A DNA stretch of 64,000 nt from Loripinus fragilis. Lineage: Eukaryota > Mollusca > Bivalvia > Lucinida > Lucinidae. Below the pieces are notes generated by a model. That model had not been told where the DNA came from. It did no database searches and was given only the letters and a program-made list of their open reading frames with translations. This document shows, piece after piece, positions 15,034 to 28,731 of this stretch. Position 1 is the first letter of the stretch. Each line of letters starts with the position of its first letter. The DNA is taken from the NCBI GenBank assembly GCA_964019695.1, contig OZ026517.1, positions 60,043,478-60,107,477 on the forward strand, in the 5' to 3' direction. Both the position numbers and the translations under genes were made by a program.

Positions 15034-15499
15034 GCTTGGACAGCCAAGGCCGTGCCTCTTAAAGCACAAGGATCTCAATTCAAAGTGGTGTGGCGCCACC
15101 AGCTCCCAGCTCACGCTTCCACACGGTTCCCTCGCGCAGCTGCACGCCATGCACGTGCTCCACGCCATGCACGTGCTCCACGAGCCTCTCCTCCAAGCAG
15201 CACGAACGAAATCCCACCTGCAGCTCGCACAATATAAAGGAGGCGCACGCTCAGCCTGAAAAACAAGGACATAAGCGATTAAGCACACAGGCAACGTCGC
15301 ACATACGTTTCTGACATTCAACGTTTACATTGAGAAAGGGCGACAACTCTCCCTTTCAGCAGCTGCAACTGCAAATGCTACCTACTAGCCCACATTCAAC
15401 CTGCCTGTCGTGGCGTGATCTGGTCTGCGCGAAAGCACAGGGGTTTTCCGGGATTTCTCGGGATTTTGGAAGGGTTTCTGTTCTGCAATGTCTTTGTTT

Positions 15500-15663
15500 C
15501 AGGGGTTAGCGCGTACGCAGACCCCCACACTTATAAATTGCGTACCCGAGTTGTCCACATTTGGGACAATCGCAGCCGTCAGCCCAACCGAAGTGCAATG
15601 GAAGGGCCTCCTGCTGGAGGAACCGCCTTGTTGATCACGGTTTCCTCTGTACCAGGTAAGTAT
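15500..15663 (-). ncRNA. U1: U1 snRNA, copy 3
   Basis: No difference from copy 1 seen. Confidence 0.96.
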
Positions 15664-16129
15664 GCTTGGACAGCCAAGGCCGTGCCTCTTAAAGCACAAG
15701 GATCTCAATTCAAAGTGGTGTGGCGCCACCAGCTCCCAGCTCACGCTTCCACACGGTTCCCTCGCGCAGCTGCACGCCATGCACGTGCTCCACGCCATGC
15801 ACGTGCTCCACGAGCCTCTCCTCCAAGCAGCACGAACGAAATCCCACCTGCAGCTCGCACAATATAAAGGAGGCGCACGCTCAGCCTGAAAAACAAGGAC
15901 ATAAGCGATTAAGCACACAGGCAACGTCGCACATACGTTTCTGACATTCAACGTTTACATTGAGAAAGGGCGACAACTCTCCCTTTCAGCAGCTGCAACT
16001 GCAAATGCTACCTACTAGCCCACATTCAACCTGCCTGTCGTGGCGTGATCTGGTCTGCGCGAAAGCACAGGGGTTTTCCGGGATTTCTCGGGATTTTGGA
16101 AGGGTTTCTGTTCTGCAATGTCTTTGTTT

Positions 16130-16293
16130 CAGGGGTTAGCGCGTACGCAGACCCCCACACTTATAAATTGCGTACCCGAGTTGTCCACATTTGGGACAAT
16201 CGCAGCCGTCAGCCCAACCGAAGTGCAATGGAAGGGCCTCCTGCTGGAGGAACCGCCTTGTTGATCACGGTTTCCTCTGTACCAGGTAAGTAT
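16130..16293 (-). ncRNA. U1: U1 snRNA, copy 4
   Basis: No difference from copy 1 seen. Confidence 0.96.
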
Positions 16294-16759
16294 GCTTGGA
16301 CAGCCAAGGCCGTGCCTCTTAAAGCACAAGGATCTCAATTCAAAGTGGTGTGGCGCCACCAGCTCCCAGCTCACGCTTCCACACGGTTCCCTCGCGCAGC
16401 TGCACGCCATGCACGTGCTCCACGCCATGCACGTGCTCCACGAGCCTCTCCTCCAAGCAGCACGAACGAAATCCCACCTGCAGCTCGCACAATATAAAGG
16501 AGGCGCACGCTCAGCCTGAAAAACAAGGACATAAGCGATTAAGCACACAGGCAACGTCGCACATACGTTTCTGACATTCAACGTTTACATTGAGAAAGGG
16601 CGACAACTCTCCCTTTCAGCAGCTGCAACTGCAAATGCTACCTACTAGCCCACATTCAACCTGCCTGTCGTGGCGTGATCTGGTCTGCGCGAAAGCACAG
16701 GGGTTTTCCGGGATTTCTCGGGATTTTGGAAGGGTTTCTGTTCTGCAATGTCTTTGTTT

Positions 16760-16923
16760 CAGGGGTTAGCGCGTACGCAGACCCCCACACTTATAAATTG
16801 CGTACCCGAGTTGTCCACATTTGGGACAATCGCAGCCGTCAGCCCAACCGAAGTGCAATGGAAGGGCCTCCTGCTGGAGGAACCGCCTTGTTGATCACGG
16901 TTTCCTCTGTACCAGGTAAGTAT
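16760..16923 (-). ncRNA. U1: U1 snRNA, copy 5 (promoter variant)
   Basis: RNA as copy 1. The promoter at about -31 to -39 (16954-16962) reads GCATAAAGG instead of GCACAAGG; shared with copies 21 and 24. Confidence 0.96.
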
Positions 16924-17390
16924 GCTTGGACAGCCAAGGCCGTGCCTCTTAAAGCATAAAGGATCTCAATTCAAAGTGGTGTGGCGCCACCAGCTCCCAG
17001 CTCACGCTTCCACACGGTTCCCTCGCGCAGCTGCACGCCATGCACGTGCTCCACGCCATGCACGTGCTCCACGAGCCTCTCCTCCAAGCAGCACGAACGA
17101 AATCCCACCTGCAGCTCGCACAATATAAAGGAGGCGCACGCTCAGCCTGAAAAACAAGGACATAAGCGATTAAGCACACAGGCAACGTCGCACATACGTT
17201 TCTGACATTCAACGTTTACATTGAGAAAGGGCGACAACTCTCCCTTTCAGCAGCTGCAACTGCAAATGCTACCTACTAGCCCACATTCAACCTGCCTGTC
17301 GTGGCGTGATCTGGTCTGCGCGAAAGCACAGGGGTTTTCCGGGATTTCTCGGGATTTTGGAAGGGTTTCTGTTCTGCAATGTCTTTGTTT

Positions 17391-17554
17391 CAGGGGTTAG
17401 CGCGTACGCAGACCCCCACACTTATAAATTGCGTACCCGAGTTGTCCACATTTGGGACAATCGCAGCCGTCAGCCCAACCGAAGTGCAATGGAAGGGCCT
17501 CCTGCTGGAGGAACCGCCTTGTTGATCACGGTTTCCTCTGTACCAGGTAAGTAT
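17391..17554 (-). ncRNA. U1: U1 snRNA, copy 6
   Basis: No difference from copy 1 seen. Confidence 0.96.
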
Positions 17555-18020
17555 GCTTGGACAGCCAAGGCCGTGCCTCTTAAAGCACAAGGATCTCAAT
17601 TCAAAGTGGTGTGGCGCCACCAGCTCCCAGCTCACGCTTCCACACGGTTCCCTCGCGCAGCTGCACGCCATGCACGTGCTCCACGCCATGCACGTGCTCC
17701 ACGAGCCTCTCCTCCAAGCAGCACGAACGAAATCCCACCTGCAGCTCGCACAATATAAAGGAGGCGCACGCTCAGCCTGAAAAACAAGGACATAAGCGAT
17801 TAAGCACACAGGCAACGTCGCACATACGTTTCTGACATTCAACGTTTACATTGAGAAAGGGCGACAACTCTCCCTTTCAGCAGCTGCAACTGCAAATGCT
17901 ACCTACTAGCCCACATTCAACCTGCCTGTCGTGGCGTGATCTGGTCTGCGCGAAAGCACAGGGGTTTTCCGGGATTTCTCGGGATTTTGGAAGGGTTTCT
18001 GTTCTGCAATGTCTTTGTTT

Positions 18021-18184
18021 CAGGGGTTAGCGCGTACGCAGACCCCCACACTTATAAATTGCGTACCCGAGTTGTCCACATTTGGGACAATCGCAGCCGT
18101 CAGCCCAACCGAAGTGCAATGGAAGGGCCTCCTGCTGGAGGAACCGCCTTGTTGATCACGGTTTCCTCTGTACCAGGTAAGTAT
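18021..18184 (-). ncRNA. U1: U1 snRNA, copy 7
   Basis: No difference from copy 1 seen. Confidence 0.96.
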
Positions 18185-18650
18185 GCTTGGACAGCCAAGG
18201 CCGTGCCTCTTAAAGCACAAGGATCTCAATTCAAAGTGGTGTGGCGCCACCAGCTCCCAGCTCACGCTTCCACACGGTTCCCTCGCGCAGCTGCACGCCA
18301 TGCACGTGCTCCACGCCATGCACGTGCTCCACGAGCCTCTCCTCCAAGCAGCACGAACGAAATCCCACCTGCAGCTCGCACAATATAAAGGAGGCGCACG
18401 CTCAGCCTGAAAAACAAGGACATAAGCGATTAAGCACACAGGCAACGTCGCACATACGTTTCTGACATTCAACGTTTACATTGAGAAAGGGCGACAACTC
18501 TCCCTTTCAGCAGCTGCAACTGCAAATGCTACCTACTAGCCCACATTCAACCTGCCTGTCGTGGCGTGATCTGGTCTGCGCGAAAGCACAGGGGTTTTCC
18601 GGGATTTCTCGGGATTTTGGAAGGGTTTCTGTTCTGCAATGTCTTTGTTT

Positions 18651-18814
18651 CAGGGGTTAGCGCGTACGCAGACCCCCACACTTATAAATTGCGTACCCGA
18701 GTTGTCCACATTTGGGACAATCGCAGCCGTCAGCCCAACCGAAGTGCAATGGAAGGGCCTCCTGCTGGAGGAACCGCCTTGTTGATCACGGTTTCCTCTG
18801 TACCAGGTAAGTAT
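18651..18814 (-). ncRNA. U1: U1 snRNA, copy 8
   Basis: No difference from copy 1 seen. Confidence 0.96.
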
Positions 18815-19280
18815 GCTTGGACAGCCAAGGCCGTGCCTCTTAAAGCACAAGGATCTCAATTCAAAGTGGTGTGGCGCCACCAGCTCCCAGCTCACGCTTC
18901 CACACGGTTCCCTCGCGCAGCTGCACGCCATGCACGTGCTCCACGCCATGCACGTGCTCCACGAGCCTCTCCTCCAAGCAGCACGAACGAAATCCCACCT
19001 GCAGCTCGCACAATATAAAGGAGGCGCACGCTCAGCCTGAAAAACAAGGACATAAGCGATTAAGCACACAGGCAACGTCGCACATACGTTTCTGACATTC
19101 AACGTTTACATTGAGAAAGGGCGACAACTCTCCCTTTCAGCAGCTGCAACTGCAAATGCTACCTACTAGCCCACATTCAACCTGCCTGTCGTGGCGTGAT
19201 CTGGTCTGCGCGAAAGCACAGGGGTTTTCCGGGATTTCTCGGGATTTTGGAAGGGTTTCTGTTCTGCAATGTCTTTGTTT

Positions 19281-19444
19281 CAGGGGTTAGCGCGTACGCA
19301 GACCCCCACACTTATAAATTGCGTACCCGAGTTGTCCACATTTGGGACAATCGCAGCCGTCAGCCCAACCGAAGTGCAATGGAAGGGCCTCCTGCTGGAG
19401 GAACCGCCTTGTTGATCACGGTTTCCTCTGTACCAGGTAAGTAT
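19281..19444 (-). ncRNA. U1: U1 snRNA, copy 9
   Basis: No difference from copy 1 seen. Confidence 0.96.
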
Positions 19445-19910
19445 GCTTGGACAGCCAAGGCCGTGCCTCTTAAAGCACAAGGATCTCAATTCAAAGTGGT
19501 GTGGCGCCACCAGCTCCCAGCTCACGCTTCCACACGGTTCCCTCGCGCAGCTGCACGCCATGCACGTGCTCCACGCCATGCACGTGCTCCACGAGCCTCT
19601 CCTCCAAGCAGCACGAACGAAATCCCACCTGCAGCTCGCACAATATAAAGGAGGCGCACGCTCAGCCTGAAAAACAAGGACATAAGCGATTAAGCACACA
19701 GGCAACGTCGCACATACGTTTCTGACATTCAACGTTTACATTGAGAAAGGGCGACAACTCTCCCTTTCAGCAGCTGCAACTGCAAATGCTACCTACTAGC
19801 CCACATTCAACCTGCCTGTCGTGGCGTGATCTGGTCTGCGCGAAAGCACAGGGGTTTTCCGGGATTTCTCGGGATTTTGGAAGGGTTTCTGTTCTGCAAT
19901 GTCTTTGTTT

Positions 19911-20074
19911 CAGGGGTTAGCGCGTACGCAGACCCCCACACTTATAAATTGCGTACCCGAGTTGTCCACATTTGGGACAATCGCAGCCGTCAGCCCAACC
20001 GAAGTGCAATGGAAGGGCCTCCTGCTGGAGGAACCGCCTTGTTGATCACGGTTTCCTCTGTACCAGGTAAGTAT
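19911..20074 (-). ncRNA. U1: U1 snRNA, copy 10
   Basis: No difference from copy 1 seen. Confidence 0.96.
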
Positions 20075-20540
20075 GCTTGGACAGCCAAGGCCGTGCCTCT
20101 TAAAGCACAAGGATCTCAATTCAAAGTGGTGTGGCGCCACCAGCTCCCAGCTCACGCTTCCACACGGTTCCCTCGCGCAGCTGCACGCCATGCACGTGCT
20201 CCACGCCATGCACGTGCTCCACGAGCCTCTCCTCCAAGCAGCACGAACGAAATCCCACCTGCAGCTCGCACAATATAAAGGAGGCGCACGCTCAGCCTGA
20301 AAAACAAGGACATAAGCGATTAAGCACACAGGCAACGTCGCACATACGTTTCTGACATTCAACGTTTACATTGAGAAAGGGCGACAACTCTCCCTTTCAG
20401 CAGCTGCAACTGCAAATGCTACCTACTAGCCCACATTCAACCTGCCTGTCGTGGCGTGATCTGGTCTGCGCGAAAGCACAGGGGTTTTCCGGGATTTCTC
20501 GGGATTTTGGAAGGGTTTCTGTTCTGCAATGTCTTTGTTT

Positions 20541-20704
20541 CAGGGGTTAGCGCGTACGCAGACCCCCACACTTATAAATTGCGTACCCGAGTTGTCCACA
20601 TTTGGGACAATCGCAGCCGTCAGCCCAACCGAAGTGCAATGGAAGGGCCTCCTGCTGGAGGAACCGCCTTGTTGATCACGGTTTCCTCTGTACCAGGTAA
20701 GTAT
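20541..20704 (-). ncRNA. U1: U1 snRNA, copy 11
   Basis: No difference from copy 1 seen. Confidence 0.96.
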
Positions 20705-21170
20705 GCTTGGACAGCCAAGGCCGTGCCTCTTAAAGCACAAGGATCTCAATTCAAAGTGGTGTGGCGCCACCAGCTCCCAGCTCACGCTTCCACACGGTTC
20801 CCTCGCGCAGCTGCACGCCATGCACGTGCTCCACGCCATGCACGTGCTCCACGAGCCTCTCCTCCAAGCAGCACGAACGAAATCCCACCTGCAGCTCGCA
20901 CAATATAAAGGAGGCGCACGCTCAGCCTGAAAAACAAGGACATAAGCGATTAAGCACACAGGCAACGTCGCACATACGTTTCTGACATTCAACGTTTACA
21001 TTGAGAAAGGGCGACAACTCTCCCTTTCAGCAGCTGCAACTGCAAATGCTACCTACTAGCCCACATTCAACCTGCCTGTCGTGGCGTGATCTGGTCTGCG
21101 CGAAAGCACAGGGGTTTTCCGGGATTTCTCGGGATTTTGGAAGGGTTTCTGTTCTGCAATGTCTTTGTTT

Positions 21171-21334
21171 CAGGGGTTAGCGCGTACGCAGACCCCCACA
21201 CTTATAAATTGCGTACCCGAGTTGTCCACATTTGGGACAATCGCAGCCGTCAGCCCAACCGAAGTGCAATGGAAGGGCCTCCTGCTGGAGGAACCGCCTT
21301 GTTGATCACGGTTTCCTCTGTACCAGGTAAGTAT
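21171..21334 (-). ncRNA. U1: U1 snRNA, copy 12
   Basis: No difference from copy 1 seen. Confidence 0.96.
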
Positions 21335-21800
21335 GCTTGGACAGCCAAGGCCGTGCCTCTTAAAGCACAAGGATCTCAATTCAAAGTGGTGTGGCGCCAC
21401 CAGCTCCCAGCTCACGCTTCCACACGGTTCCCTCGCGCAGCTGCACGCCATGCACGTGCTCCACGCCATGCACGTGCTCCACGAGCCTCTCCTCCAAGCA
21501 GCACGAACGAAATCCCACCTGCAGCTCGCACAATATAAAGGAGGCGCACGCTCAGCCTGAAAAACAAGGACATAAGCGATTAAGCACACAGGCAACGTCG
21601 CACATACGTTTCTGACATTCAACGTTTACATTGAGAAAGGGCGACAACTCTCCCTTTCAGCAGCTGCAACTGCAAATGCTACCTACTAGCCCACATTCAA
21701 CCTGCCTGTCGTGGCGTGATCTGGTCTGCGCGAAAGCACAGGGGTTTTCCGGGATTTCTCGGGATTTTGGAAGGGTTTCTGTTCTGCAATGTCTTTGTTT

Positions 21801-21964
21801 CAGGGGTTAGCGCGTACGCAGACCCCCACACTTATAAATTGCGTACCCGAGTTGTCCACATTTGGGACAATCGCAGCCGTCAGCCCAACCGAAGTGCAAT
21901 GGAAGGGCCTCCTGCTGGAGGAACCGCCTTGTTGATCACGGTTTCCTCTGTACCAGGTAAGTAT
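21801..21964 (-). ncRNA. U1: U1 snRNA, copy 13
   Basis: No difference from copy 1 seen. Confidence 0.96.
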
Positions 21965-22430
21965 GCTTGGACAGCCAAGGCCGTGCCTCTTAAAGCACAA
22001 GGATCTCAATTCAAAGTGGTGTGGCGCCACCAGCTCCCAGCTCACGCTTCCACACGGTTCCCTCGCGCAGCTGCACGCCATGCACGTGCTCCACGCCATG
22101 CACGTGCTCCACGAGCCTCTCCTCCAAGCAGCACGAACGAAATCCCACCTGCAGCTCGCACAATATAAAGGAGGCGCACGCTCAGCCTGAAAAACAAGGA
22201 CATAAGCGATTAAGCACACAGGCAACGTCGCACATACGTTTCTGACATTCAACGTTTACATTGAGAAAGGGCGACAACTCTCCCTTTCAGCAGCTGCAAC
22301 TGCAAATGCTACCTACTAGCCCACATTCAACCTGCCTGTCGTGGCGTGATCTGGTCTGCGCGAAAGCACAGGGGTTTTCCGGGATTTCTCGGGATTTTGG
22401 AAGGGTTTCTGTTCTGCAATGTCTTTGTTT

Positions 22431-22594
22431 CAGGGGTTAGCGCGTACGCAGACCCCCACACTTATAAATTGCGTACCCGAGTTGTCCACATTTGGGACAA
22501 TCGCAGCCGTCAGCCCAACCGAAGTGCAATGGAAGGGCCTCCTGCTGGAGGAACCGCCTTGTTGATCACGGTTTCCTCTGTACCAGGTAAGTAT
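22431..22594 (-). ncRNA. U1: U1 snRNA, copy 14
   Basis: No difference from copy 1 seen. Confidence 0.96.
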
Positions 22595-23060
22595 GCTTGG
22601 ACAGCCAAGGCCGTGCCTCTTAAAGCACAAGGATCTCAATTCAAAGTGGTGTGGCGCCACCAGCTCCCAGCTCACGCTTCCACACGGTTCCCTCGCGCAG
22701 CTGCACGCCATGCACGTGCTCCACGCCATGCACGTGCTCCACGAGCCTCTCCTCCAAGCAGCACGAACGAAATCCCACCTGCAGCTCGCACAATATAAAG
22801 GAGGCGCACGCTCAGCCTGAAAAACAAGGACATAAGCGATTAAGCACACAGGCAACGTCGCACATACGTTTCTGACATTCAACGTTTACATTGAGAAAGG
22901 GCGACAACTCTCCCTTTCAGCAGCTGCAACTGCAAATGCTACCTACTAGCCCACATTCAACCTGCCTGTCGTGGCGTGATCTGGTCTGCGCGAAAGCACA
23001 GGGGTTTTCCGGGATTTCTCGGGATTTTGGAAGGGTTTCTGTTCTGCAATGTCTTTGTTT

Positions 23061-23224
23061 CAGGGGTTAGCGCGTACGCAGACCCCCACACTTATAAATT
23101 GCGTACCCGAGTTGTCCACATTTGGGACAATCGCAGCCGTCAGCCCAACCGAAGTGCAATGGAAGGGCCTCCTGCTGGAGGAACCGCCTTGTTGATCACG
23201 GTTTCCTCTGTACCAGGTAAGTAT
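23061..23224 (-). ncRNA. U1: U1 snRNA, copy 15
   Basis: No difference from copy 1 seen. Confidence 0.96.
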
Positions 23225-23690
23225 GCTTGGACAGCCAAGGCCGTGCCTCTTAAAGCACAAGGATCTCAATTCAAAGTGGTGTGGCGCCACCAGCTCCCAG
23301 CTCACGCTTCCACACGGTTCCCTCGCGCAGCTGCACGCCATGCACGTGCTCCACGCCATGCACGTGCTCCACGAGCCTCTCCTCCAAGCAGCACGAACGA
23401 AATCCCACCTGCAGCTCGCACAATATAAAGGAGGCGCACGCTCAGCCTGAAAAACAAGGACATAAGCGATTAAGCACACAGGCAACGTCGCACATACGTT
23501 TCTGACATTCAACGTTTACATTGAGAAAGGGCGACAACTCTCCCTTTCAGCAGCTGCAACTGCAAATGCTACCTACTAGCCCACATTCAACCTGCCTGTC
23601 GTGGCGTGATCTGGTCTGCGCGAAAGCACAGGGGTTTTCCGGGATTTCTCGGGATTTTGGAAGGGTTTCTGTTCTGCAATGTCTTTGTTT

Positions 23691-23854
23691 CAGGGGTTAG
23701 CGCGTACGCAGACCCCCACACTTATAAATTGCGTACCCGAGTTGTCCACATTTGGGACAATCGCAGCCGTCAGCCCAACCGAAGTGCAATGGAAGGGCCT
23801 CCTGCTGGAGGAACCGCCTTGTTGATCACGGTTTCCTCTGTACCAGGTAAGTAT
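23691..23854 (-). ncRNA. U1: U1 snRNA, copy 16
   Basis: No difference from copy 1 seen. Confidence 0.96.
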
Positions 23855-24320
23855 GCTTGGACAGCCAAGGCCGTGCCTCTTAAAGCACAAGGATCTCAAT
23901 TCAAAGTGGTGTGGCGCCACCAGCTCCCAGCTCACGCTTCCACACGGTTCCCTCGCGCAGCTGCACGCCATGCACGTGCTCCACGCCATGCACGTGCTCC
24001 ACGAGCCTCTCCTCCAAGCAGCACGAACGAAATCCCACCTGCAGCTCGCACAATATAAAGGAGGCGCACGCTCAGCCTGAAAAACAAGGACATAAGCGAT
24101 TAAGCACACAGGCAACGTCGCACATACGTTTCTGACATTCAACGTTTACATTGAGAAAGGGCGACAACTCTCCCTTTCAGCAGCTGCAACTGCAAATGCT
24201 ACCTACTAGCCCACATTCAACCTGCCTGTCGTGGCGTGATCTGGTCTGCGCGAAAGCACAGGGGTTTTCCGGGATTTCTCGGGATTTTGGAAGGGTTTCT
24301 GTTCTGCAATGTCTTTGTTT

Positions 24321-24484
24321 CAGGGGTTAGCGCGTACGCAGACCCCCACACTTATAAATTGCGTACCCGAGTTGTCCACATTTGGGACAATCGCAGCCGT
24401 CAGCCCAACCGAAGTGCAATGGAAGGGCCTCCTGCTGGAGGAACCGCCTTGTTGATCACGGTTTCCTCTGTACCAGGTAAGTAT
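24321..24484 (-). ncRNA. U1: U1 snRNA, copy 17
   Basis: No difference from copy 1 seen. Confidence 0.96.
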
Positions 24485-24950
24485 GCTTGGACAGCCAAGG
24501 CCGTGCCTCTTAAAGCACAAGGATCTCAATTCAAAGTGGTGTGGCGCCACCAGCTCCCAGCTCACGCTTCCACACGGTTCCCTCGCGCAGCTGCACGCCA
24601 TGCACGTGCTCCACGCCATGCACGTGCTCCACGAGCCTCTCCTCCAAGCAGCACGAACGAAATCCCACCTGCAGCTCGCACAATATAAAGGAGGCGCACG
24701 CTCAGCCTGAAAAACAAGGACATAAGCGATTAAGCACACAGGCAACGTCGCACATACGTTTCTGACATTCAACGTTTACATTGAGAAAGGGCGACAACTC
24801 TCCCTTTCAGCAGCTGCAACTGCAAATGCTACCTACTAGCCCACATTCAACCTGCCTGTCGTGGCGTGATCTGGTCTGCGCGAAAGCACAGGGGTTTTCC
24901 GGGATTTCTCGGGATTTTGGAAGGGTTTCTGTTCTGCAATGTCTTTGTTT

Positions 24951-25114
24951 CAGGGGTTAGCGCGTACGCAGACCCCCACACTTATAAATTGCGTACCCGA
25001 GTTGTCCACATTTGGGACAATCGCAGCCGTCAGCCCAACCGAAGTGCAATGGAAGGGCCTCCTGCTGGAGGAACCGCCTTGTTGATCACGGTTTCCTCTG
25101 TACCAGGTAAGTAT
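24951..25114 (-). ncRNA. U1: U1 snRNA, copy 18
   Basis: No difference from copy 1 seen. Confidence 0.96.
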
Positions 25115-25580
25115 GCTTGGACAGCCAAGGCCGTGCCTCTTAAAGCACAAGGATCTCAATTCAAAGTGGTGTGGCGCCACCAGCTCCCAGCTCACGCTTC
25201 CACACGGTTCCCTCGCGCAGCTGCACGCCATGCACGTGCTCCACGCCATGCACGTGCTCCACGAGCCTCTCCTCCAAGCAGCACGAACGAAATCCCACCT
25301 GCAGCTCGCACAATATAAAGGAGGCGCACGCTCAGCCTGAAAAACAAGGACATAAGCGATTAAGCACACAGGCAACGTCGCACATACGTTTCTGACATTC
25401 AACGTTTACATTGAGAAAGGGCGACAACTCTCCCTTTCAGCAGCTGCAACTGCAAATGCTACCTACTAGCCCACATTCAACCTGCCTGTCGTGGCGTGAT
25501 CTGGTCTGCGCGAAAGCACAGGGGTTTTCCGGGATTTCTCGGGATTTTGGAAGGGTTTCTGTTCTGCAATGTCTTTGTTT

Positions 25581-25744
25581 CAGGGGTTAGCGCGTACGCA
25601 GACCCCCACACTTATAAATTGCGTACCCGAGTTGTCCACATTTGGGACAATCGCAGCCGTCAGCCCAACCGAAGTGCAATGGAAGGGCCTCCTGCTGGAG
25701 GAACCGCCTTGTTGATCACGGTTTCCTCTGTACCAGGTAAGTAT
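25581..25744 (-). ncRNA. U1: U1 snRNA, copy 19
   Basis: No difference from copy 1 seen. Confidence 0.96.
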
Positions 25745-26210
25745 GCTTGGACAGCCAAGGCCGTGCCTCTTAAAGCACAAGGATCTCAATTCAAAGTGGT
25801 GTGGCGCCACCAGCTCCCAGCTCACGCTTCCACACGGTTCCCTCGCGCAGCTGCACGCCATGCACGTGCTCCACGCCATGCACGTGCTCCACGAGCCTCT
25901 CCTCCAAGCAGCACGAACGAAATCCCACCTGCAGCTCGCACAATATAAAGGAGGCGCACGCTCAGCCTGAAAAACAAGGACATAAGCGATTAAGCACACA
26001 GGCAACGTCGCACATACGTTTCTGACATTCAACGTTTACATTGAGAAAGGGCGACAACTCTCCCTTTCAGCAGCTGCAACTGCAAATGCTACCTACTAGC
26101 CCACATTCAACCTGCCTGTCGTGGCGTGATCTGGTCTGCGCGAAAGCACAGGGGTTTTCCGGGATTTCTCGGGATTTTGGAAGGGTTTCTGTTCTGCAAT
26201 GTCTTTGTTT

Positions 26211-26374
26211 CAGGGGTTAGCGCGTACGCAGACCCCCACACTTATAAATTGCGTACCCGAGTTGTCCACATTTGGGACAATCGCAGCCGTCAGCCCAACC
26301 GAAGTGCAATGGAAGGGCCTCCTGCTGGAGGAACCGCCTTGTTGATCACGGTTTCCTCTGTACCAGGTAAGTAT
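26211..26374 (-). ncRNA. U1: U1 snRNA, copy 20
   Basis: No difference from copy 1 seen. Confidence 0.96.
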
Positions 26375-26840
26375 GCTTGGACAGCCAAGGCCGTGCCTCT
26401 TAAAGCACAAGGATCTCAATTCAAAGTGGTGTGGCGCCACCAGCTCCCAGCTCACGCTTCCACACGGTTCCCTCGCGCAGCTGCACGCCATGCACGTGCT
26501 CCACGCCATGCACGTGCTCCACGAGCCTCTCCTCCAAGCAGCACGAACGAAATCCCACCTGCAGCTCGCACAATATAAAGGAGGCGCACGCTCAGCCTGA
26601 AAAACAAGGACATAAGCGATTAAGCACACAGGCAACGTCGCACATACGTTTCTGACATTCAACGTTTACATTGAGAAAGGGCGACAACTCTCCCTTTCAG
26701 CAGCTGCAACTGCAAATGCTACCTACTAGCCCACATTCAACCTGCCTGTCGTGGCGTGATCTGGTCTGCGCGAAAGCACAGGGGTTTTCCGGGATTTCTC
26801 GGGATTTTGGAAGGGTTTCTGTTCTGCAATGTCTTTGTTT

Positions 26841-27004
26841 CAGGGGTTAGCGCGTACGCAGACCCCCACACTTATAAATTGCGTACCCGAGTTGTCCACA
26901 TTTGGGACAATCGCAGCCGTCAGCCCAACCGAAGTGCAATGGAAGGGCCTCCTGCTGGAGGAACCGCCTTGTTGATCACGGTTTCCTCTGTACCAGGTAA
27001 GTAT
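26841..27004 (-). ncRNA. U1: U1 snRNA, copy 21 (promoter variant)
   Basis: RNA as copy 1. The promoter carries the GCATAAAGG variant at 27035-27043. Confidence 0.96.
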
Positions 27005-27471
27005 GCTTGGACAGCCAAGGCCGTGCCTCTTAAAGCATAAAGGATCTCAATTCAAAGTGGTGTGGCGCCACCAGCTCCCAGCTCACGCTTCCACACGGTT
27101 CCCTCGCGCAGCTGCACGCCATGCACGTGCTCCACGCCATGCACGTGCTCCACGAGCCTCTCCTCCAAGCAGCACGAACGAAATCCCACCTGCAGCTCGC
27201 ACAATATAAAGGAGGCGCACGCTCAGCCTGAAAAACAAGGACATAAGCGATTAAGCACACAGGCAACGTCGCACATACGTTTCTGACATTCAACGTTTAC
27301 ATTGAGAAAGGGCGACAACTCTCCCTTTCAGCAGCTGCAACTGCAAATGCTACCTACTAGCCCACATTCAACCTGCCTGTCGTGGCGTGATCTGGTCTGC
27401 GCGAAAGCACAGGGGTTTTCCGGGATTTCTCGGGATTTTGGAAGGGTTTCTGTTCTGCAATGTCTTTGTTT

Positions 27472-27635
27472 CAGGGGTTAGCGCGTACGCAGACCCCCAC
27501 ACTTATAAATTGCGTACCCGAGTTGTCCACATTTGGGACAATCGCAGCCGTCAGCCCAACCGAAGTGCAATGGAAGGGCCTCCTGCTGGAGGAACCGCCT
27601 TGTTGATCACGGTTTCCTCTGTACCAGGTAAGTAT
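27472..27635 (-). ncRNA. U1: U1 snRNA, copy 22
   Basis: No difference from copy 1 seen. Confidence 0.96.
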
Positions 27636-28101
27636 GCTTGGACAGCCAAGGCCGTGCCTCTTAAAGCACAAGGATCTCAATTCAAAGTGGTGTGGCGCCA
27701 CCAGCTCCCAGCTCACGCTTCCACACGGTTCCCTCGCGCAGCTGCACGCCATGCACGTGCTCCACGCCATGCACGTGCTCCACGAGCCTCTCCTCCAAGC
27801 AGCACGAACGAAATCCCACCTGCAGCTCGCACAATATAAAGGAGGCGCACGCTCAGCCTGAAAAACAAGGACATAAGCGATTAAGCACACAGGCAACGTC
27901 GCACATACGTTTCTGACATTCAACGTTTACATTGAGAAAGGGCGACAACTCTCCCTTTCAGCAGCTGCAACTGCAAATGCTACCTACTAGCCCACATTCA
28001 ACCTGCCTGTCGTGGCGTGATCTGGTCTGCGCGAAAGCACAGGGGTTTTCCGGGATTTCTCGGGATTTTGGAAGGGTTTCTGTTCTGCAATGTCTTTGTT
28101 T

Positions 28102-28265
28102 CAGGGGTTAGCGCGTACGCAGACCCCCACACTTATAAATTGCGTACCCGAGTTGTCCACATTTGGGACAATCGCAGCCGTCAGCCCAACCGAAGTGCAA
28201 TGGAAGGGCCTCCTGCTGGAGGAACCGCCTTGTTGATCACGGTTTCCTCTGTACCAGGTAAGTAT
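28102..28265 (-). ncRNA. U1: U1 snRNA, copy 23
   Basis: No difference from copy 1 seen. Confidence 0.96.
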
Positions 28266-28731
28266 GCTTGGACAGCCAAGGCCGTGCCTCTTAAAGCACA
28301 AGGATCTCAATTCAAAGTGGTGTGGCGCCACCAGCTCCCAGCTCACGCTTCCACACGGTTCCCTCGCGCAGCTGCACGCCATGCACGTGCTCCACGCCAT
28401 GCACGTGCTCCACGAGCCTCTCCTCCAAGCAGCACGAACGAAATCCCACCTGCAGCTCGCACAATATAAAGGAGGCGCACGCTCAGCCTGAAAAACAAGG
28501 ACATAAGCGATTAAGCACACAGGCAACGTCGCACATACGTTTCTGACATTCAACGTTTACATTGAGAAAGGGCGACAACTCTCCCTTTCAGCAGCTGCAA
28601 CTGCAAATGCTACCTACTAGCCCACATTCAACCTGCCTGTCGTGGCGTGATCTGGTCTGCGCGAAAGCACAGGGGTTTTCCGGGATTTCTCGGGATTTTG
28701 GAAGGGTTTCTGTTCTGCAATGTCTTTGTTT

